A DNA stretch of 64,000 bases from Elmis aenea (Eukaryota; Arthropoda; Insecta; Coleoptera; Elmidae): positions 8,618,868 through 8,682,867 of the forward strand of contig OX393577.1 of NCBI GenBank assembly GCA_947652605.1. The letters run 5' to 3'. The translations under genes and the position numbers were made by a program. The notes under the pieces were generated by a model. The model was given only the letters and a program-made list of their open reading frames with translations, did not search any database and was not told the origin of the DNA. This document shows positions 59,279-64,000 of this stretch, one piece after another (positions within the stretch are counted from its first letter, which is position 1; each line of letters begins with the position of its first letter).

Positions 59279-59476
59279 CCCTTTGCCTGTCCCGTGCAAG
59301 TGCATCACATGTGATGCACATAAAAAAATGGCCCCTCGTACGCTCTGTGTATCATCTGAAATTCTGAAATACACATATCTTTGCAATTGCTAGATGCTTT
59401 ACACGTATCCCGACTCTACTGTATTCGTATAAAAACCCCATAGAGCCATGCAACATGATACATGTGAAAAAAAGGG
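59279..59476. mobile_element. 198-bp piggyBac-like MITE at TTAA
   Basis: CCCTTTGCCTGTCC ... AAAAAAAGGG, flanked by TTAA at 59275-59278 and 59477-59480. It contains the palindrome TGCATCACATGTGATGCA. Confidence 0.65.
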
Positions 59477-59874
59477 TTAAAAGAAAACCATACCGAAATA
59501 ATGAATGTTATAAACTTTATAGCGTTTATTTATTTAATGCAAACTTTTTAGGTATTGTGTTGTTTAGTTCACTCATAATAAAATTAAAGGATTATTTAGT
59601 CTTCATTCTTACTTCGGTCAATTTTAACGTTCCAAAATTAAGTAGTAACTCACAATTCAGGCAATTGTTAAACAAAATTTTTGATGGCTTTATGTTTGTG
59701 CTTTGCTATTTTACTTGAAACGGCGTTATCTTGACACGAAAAAAACCCACGTAATGGGTTGTTTCCATTTTATCTCTAAATGCGTCTCCAGGAGATAGGA
59801 CAAACAAAACAAATTCCTCAGATAATTTAACATTTCTTAGGCATAGCTGATAGGGAGGCAGGTCGTCGAAAAAT

Positions 59875-59908
59875 TATAAATACAACCGTTTGCTTCTTTA
59901 ATTTAGTC
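59875..59908 (+). promoter_or_regulatory. TATA box and initiator of the secreted-protein gene
   Basis: TATAAATA at 59875-59882 and a TTAGTC initiator with its A at 59905, 30 nt downstream of the first T. This spacing is standard for arthropod TATA/Inr promoters and predicts a 5' UTR of about 15 nt before the ATG at 59920. The same AG could instead be a 3' splice site. Confidence 0.6.
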
Positions 59909-59919
59909 CCTGTCAAACT

Positions 59920-61536
59920 ATGCATTTATGTGGTGGTTTATTTTTCGGCGCCCTGAGCGTCCTCGTTGCTCCGGTGTTCGGTCGCAGCGGACGCTATCTC
60001 TACGATACTTACACAAAAACCGTAGTTAAAACAGAAATAGTTACATCTTTAACACCTTCCTCGTGTGTTCACGTTGAGCCAACTCTGGCTCCGTGTAAAA
60101 ATGTAAGGAGTATGCCTTCATTCCCTGCATTTGGTGGACGCATTCATAGAGAAGTGTGAGTATTTAACGGATTTAGTGACTGAAAATACAAGAAAATTAA
60201 CGAACGTGGCAATTTTTTTGCGATTTAAGCGTGAAGGTATTGTCCTGTAAATTTGATTTTTTTTAACTTTGAAACTTGACACATTAATTGCCAGGAGCGG
60301 ATTGGCCCACCGGGATAACGGGGGAATTCCCAGTGGGCCGATCGTTAGATAAGCTTAATTTTTTTTATGATGTAAAAATTTCTTACAAGGGAGGGTCACG
60401 ATATGTTGTCGGTAGAATCTGATCAAGGCTGTGTTTATTGCATCAAGAACATCAAAACTAAATGTTTTGCAGAGTTGTACGTGCCAATGGCCATTTCCTT
60501 CGGAAAAATAGGGGAAAAACTGAAAAGTTAAACAATAAAAGTAATTTTTACGATCGCGTTGGCCATAAAACCGTCAGTGATAAAATCGGAATTCTTTTAT
60601 TTACCAATTCGCGCATCTTTTGTAAGTAAAATGGTGCAAAGTACCTATTTGAAAAAACCTTAAACGGTTCTGGAGAAAAACGAGGCCCTTGTAAAAACGG
60701 TTTTCCCTATGCAAATCGCATAGATTTAGCTAAAACAGATATTCTACAACTTCTCAAATCATGGCGCTTTTACAGGGGTTTCGTTTTTAACGTTTTTCTC
60801 CGGAACCGTTTAATATTTTTTCAAAAACTTTGCACCACTTTACTTACAAAGGATGCGTGAATTGGTAAATAGAAGAATTTCGATTTTATCTCTGACGGTT
60901 TCAGATCCAACGCAAAACTTATTATTCAACTTTTCAGCTTTCCCCGTATTTTTCCGAAAATTTTTCCGGTTTGGCCTAATGCTACTGTTATTGTTATTAG
61001 TTAGAAGTTTAAAAGGTAATCATTGATAATTATTTTTCAGAAATCCTAATGAAAATCCCCAACAACGCTTTTTAGATGATGTGGATGAGGTAGGATGGGC
61101 CGAATATTTGGGCCTGTCTCCACCAGTTGTAAAAGTTACATCTACAAAATTCAAAACAACAACTGTTCTTGATCCGAAAACTGTCGTTACATTTTCTGTT
61201 AAAGGATGTAGACCAGCTAGTTTACCACTTGAATTAGACCAGTGTGAGCCAGTTCAAACCAGTAGCACGTCTGCAACAGATATAGCTCCCACCTCGACTG
61301 TCCCTGTGACTCCTTCGATGACTTCTACTCCAACAACGACCACTGAAAAAACTAATACTAATAATGGTACTAGTACCACTACTACTGCTGCCACAACTAC
61401 TGGCAGCAGTACTCCTAGTACTACTACTACCACTGCTGCTACAACTACTAGCAGCCAATTGGAACCGTCCACTCCATCAACTGAGAATCCTAGGTCGCCA
61501 GCTTCTTTTTCGCTCCCAACACCACCTCTTCCCTAA
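59920..61536 (+). CDS. Uncharacterised secreted, threonine-rich protein
   Basis: Exons 59920-60155 and 61041-61536 (joined in phase 2), 243 aa. I do not recognise the family. The start gives a good signal peptide (MHLCGGLFFGALSVLVAPVFG, about 1-21). The mature N-terminal part (about 22-165) has four Cys, the sequence YDTYTKTVVKTEIVTS, an acidic DDVDEVGWAEYLG segment coded after the intron, and a TTTVLDPKTVVTFSVKGC stretch. The C-terminal third is almost only Thr, Ser and Pro with one NGT sequon, so heavy O-glycosylation or a mucin/cuticle-like role is possible. The TATA/Inr promoter suggests regulated or tissue-specific expression. AATAAA at 61845-61850. Confidence 0.8.
60497..60976. mobile_element. 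Foldback element in the intron of the secreted-protein gene
   Basis: The arms mirror each other: TTCCTTCGGAAAAATAGGGG (left) with CCCGTATTTTTCCGAAAA (right), and GGTTCTGGAGAAAAACG with CGTTTTTCTCCGGAACC inside. Centre near 60725. Confidence 0.75.
61322..61466 (+). repeat. ACT/ACN trinucleotide-rich coding repeat
   Basis: Imperfect ACT/ACA/AGT codon run that encodes the Thr/Ser-rich tail. The minus strand reads as Ser or Val runs, which are artefacts. Confidence 0.8.
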
Positions 61537-61971
61537 GTAAATAGAAGTTTGCCACGGATTGTGCCACATTTTGAAGTTGTAATAGTTGTTATATCACTAG
61601 TTTAGAACTGTTTACCGGAATTTTATTGGGACGAATTCGGGAATAACAAAATTGCGGTAGTTTATATTAAACTTTTCAATATTTGATAAAAAAATACCGT
61701 AGTGTTTTTTTAAAATCGAATTTGCGGGACGTTCTAGCAAAACATAAGCTCAAATATTTTCGTCCTTTACAGCAAATAGCAGATATTCGTGCCAATTCAA
61801 AGTTCAAATAATAGCTCTCACGAGAAATGTAACCAAATCAATACAATAAAAGTTATTTGTACTTGAAATTGCAATATGATCACCCTTATGACGTTTTATA
61901 AACTTAATTATAAAGTCAAAGATAGTACGTGTAGTATTTTTTTTGGTGTGATAACTATTCGTCTTTGGAAT

Positions 61972-62325
61972 CAGGGGTCTGGAGCAGTCTATTTTTTTAA
62001 TTGATCTGCTTCGGCATCAAAATGCCTGCTCCGGTTCCAAATATTAATACAATATTTTAAATAAGTCTTTTAATTAATTTGTTTTTAAAAACAAAGTTTT
62101 ACTTTTATCTGATATGTGCAAGTGGGCCAAAAATTAAATTATTTGACCCTAACAAACAAGTGAAGTTAAATAAATGTTTGTGAAAATAAATTATTGATCT
62201 TCAAAGGTTAAAATACATACTGGAGCAGTGAAGCAAACAAAATTATTTGCTCCAGACTCCGCTCCAGATCTGGGCTAAAAGCTATTGCTCCACTGCAGTG
62301 CTCCGTGCTCCGCTCCAAACCCCTG
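61972..62325. mobile_element. 354-bp hAT-like element, third copy of the CAGGGGTTTGGAGC family
   Basis: Begins CAGGGGTCTGGAGCAGTC and ends GCTCCGCTCCAAACCCCTG. Flanks TTTGGAAT and CTTGGATT match 6/8. The interior aligns with parts of 316-600 and 880-1143. Confidence 0.7.
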
Positions 62326-63805
62326 CTTGGATTAGACAATAATTACTCAACTAAGATAAAATATTTTTATATTCGTTTTAGATCCTAGATATGTTCGATT
62401 AACCACTAAAGTCTTGGAATGTTTTTTTCTTTAAAGATAAGTAAAACGTGTTACCATTAACATGCGTATATTTTTAGAAACTAAATTACATGTACATAAT
62501 TTTTGTAATAAACATCGAATTAAAGGGTGCTTATGCTGTAACAATATATTAAAAATAACAATAATTCATTGGAATTTGTCACATTGTTAACATTGACAAA
62601 CTTAAAACAGTAAACATCTTAAGTATGCAAAACATTTATTTGTGATGTTTTAATTAACAAGGACCTAATACATATTAGCAGTTTGTTCTTTGTGCCATTA
62701 AGTACAATCACTAGGTAGTGAGAGGTAATAACTTTCACTTTGAAGCTGCTTTATTGAACTACATAGATTTTAACTTTTGGTGGTAGTAGCGAATTTTTTG
62801 CACTTCTAATTTTTGAAGTGCATTAAAAAATATGATTCAGTATCAGTTATTTAAATTAATGTAACAATAATCATTACATGGCGATATGATAGGTGATTAT
62901 TTACACAGGGAAATGTAACTGCTTATTATGCAGCCTTTTCATTTGGTATTAATTTTTTAAACTAAATCAGTAAGAAAATTTGATTGAAATATCAGTTCAG
63001 ATGTTATCAATTAAAAAGCAAGTTCGTTTCTAAGTACCAAACAACAATAATTAAAAAATAAATACATTATGTGCAAACGTTTTGGTATAAAATTACTAAA
63101 AGTGGTACAATTTTTTTTTCAATAAAAAAAATCCTTTTAGTGTGTGAACTATAGATTGTTTTAAATTATCTTAAGTGCAAAATATGTAGTACAATTATTT
63201 TCTAATACTGTTAACAAAGTGGAGTTCATTACGCTGTTTAGTGTTATAAACTGTAGTTTTTAATGGTATTTTAATGCGGTCTTAAAGACCGCGATTGACA
63301 CTATCGGACATATTTTGGCGGTGTCACCTTGCGACATTATTTTGTTCAATGTAATTTTCGTTCATATTGACGAACCATCAAATGCTCATTTCGATTACAG
63401 GATTTTTTTCCTGAATTGTAGCGAAACATATTTTAGTGAAAAATATTAAAAATTGATTCACAGCCATTGGCACCTATTACACATGATACGCTATTATGAA
63501 GGTTAGGTAAAAAAACATTTTTAGGTGCACCACTGAAGAGTAGAACCAAATAATGCATGTACATACCTAAAATGAAAAAATGTTTGTGCGTTTTAATGTT
63601 TTTGGTCCTTTATTTAATAATCAAATAGCCGATCGGCGTTTTAACGATTTTGTTGAAAATCGTGCTCTTGCCCTGTGTCGACAGTTGTTAATTTACTGTA
63701 CTTAAAACATTTAATCTAGGAGTTCAAATTTAACTAGGAATACTTTTATAAATACATAGTTTTAATGGCAAATTTAAGACCGACTGATGTAAAAGTTGGC
63801 TGTGA
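62326..63805. other. Non-coding stretch, right side
   Basis: AT-rich with no gene seen. One perfect 17-bp palindrome, GCGGTCTTAAAGACCGC, is at 63276-63292. Confidence 0.4.
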
Positions 63806-64000
63806 ACTTCGACTGCAAATCTATTGTAGCGTGCAACAACGTACTATCAAACCTTTAGCAAAAAAGGGGTAAATTCTTTCGAAATGTATACTAAATTGTT
63901 TGCACAATATGGGAATAATTGTCTTTCCGAAAGTCGGTTTTTAAAGAGGTCCAAAAACTTAAGGAAAGGCATAGTTCAGGTCCATGTCCTGGGCCCCCCC
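63806..64000 (+). pseudogene. Degenerate mariner-like transposase N-terminus, cut by the window edge
   Basis: Reads QRTIKPLAKKG, then after a frameshift NSFEMYTKLFAQYGNNCLSE and SRFLK. This resembles the paired helix-turn-helix at the start of mariner transposases (QRxxIKFL ... YGxxxLSxSxVFKW). A stop and a frameshift show that it is dead. It differs from the transposase at 9958. Confidence 0.55.

Noticed and set aside
61234..61472. Serine-rich and valine-rich minus-strand frames
   Set aside because: Reverse readings of the ACT-rich coding repeat of the secreted protein.
1..64000. CRISPR arrays, tRNA and rRNA genes
   Set aside because: Repeats found are transposons or palindromes without regular spacers; no cloverleaf or rRNA sequence was recognised on reading.

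Overview
The window is nuclear DNA from an AT-rich insect genome. Genes carry GT-AG introns, products match insect families, and the intergenic and intronic DNA is crowded with DNA transposons. A beetle seems plausible from the size and style of the repeats, but the sequence does not settle the order or species.

Six conserved protein genes and one unrecognised secreted-protein gene can be traced exon by exon. In order: CPT1, carnitine palmitoyltransferase 1 (6817-26467, +, 11 coding exons per isoform, 772 or 771 aa); EDEM3 (33941-42557, -, 6 exons, 1015 aa); POLR3K/RPC10 (43063-43392, +, one exon); TAF9 (43733-44434, -, one exon); ABHD13-like hydrolase (44856-46089, +, 4 exons, 356 aa); cytosolic valyl-tRNA synthetase (47037-55323, +, 11 exons, 1052 aa); and a small threonine-rich secreted protein (59920-61536, +, 2 exons, 243 aa). 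Every junction given preserves the reading frame. EDEM3/POLR3K and TAF9/ABHD13 are head-to-head pairs less than about 500 bp apart, so 42-46 kb is a compact housekeeping block in an otherwise repeat-rich region.

The gene-level highlight is CPT1. A 26-nt microexon carries the catalytic histidine. It is followed by two homologous, phase-matched alternative exons (22248-22313 and 22477-22539) that encode the same stretch just after the catalytic site. Skipping both would create a stop codon at the junction.

The repeat-level highlight is a set of foldback elements with CAGGGTG-type ends and TA flanks: more than a dozen copies in several families. One (9363-11652) has about 480-bp terminal inverted repeats and an intact 351-codon mariner-type transposase. 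The others are non-autonomous palindromes, often nested inside each other, and at least one is a chimera of two families. There are also hAT-like elements with 8-bp target duplications, piggyBac-like elements at TTAA, a PIF/Harbinger-like insertion with a TAA duplication, a 5'-truncated LINE, an LTR-like remnant, and a mariner-like fragment running off the right edge.

No tRNA, rRNA or CRISPR array was recognised. No single undescribed multi-gene system was seen. The strongest candidates for follow-up are the CPT1 exon pair and the foldback transposon families.
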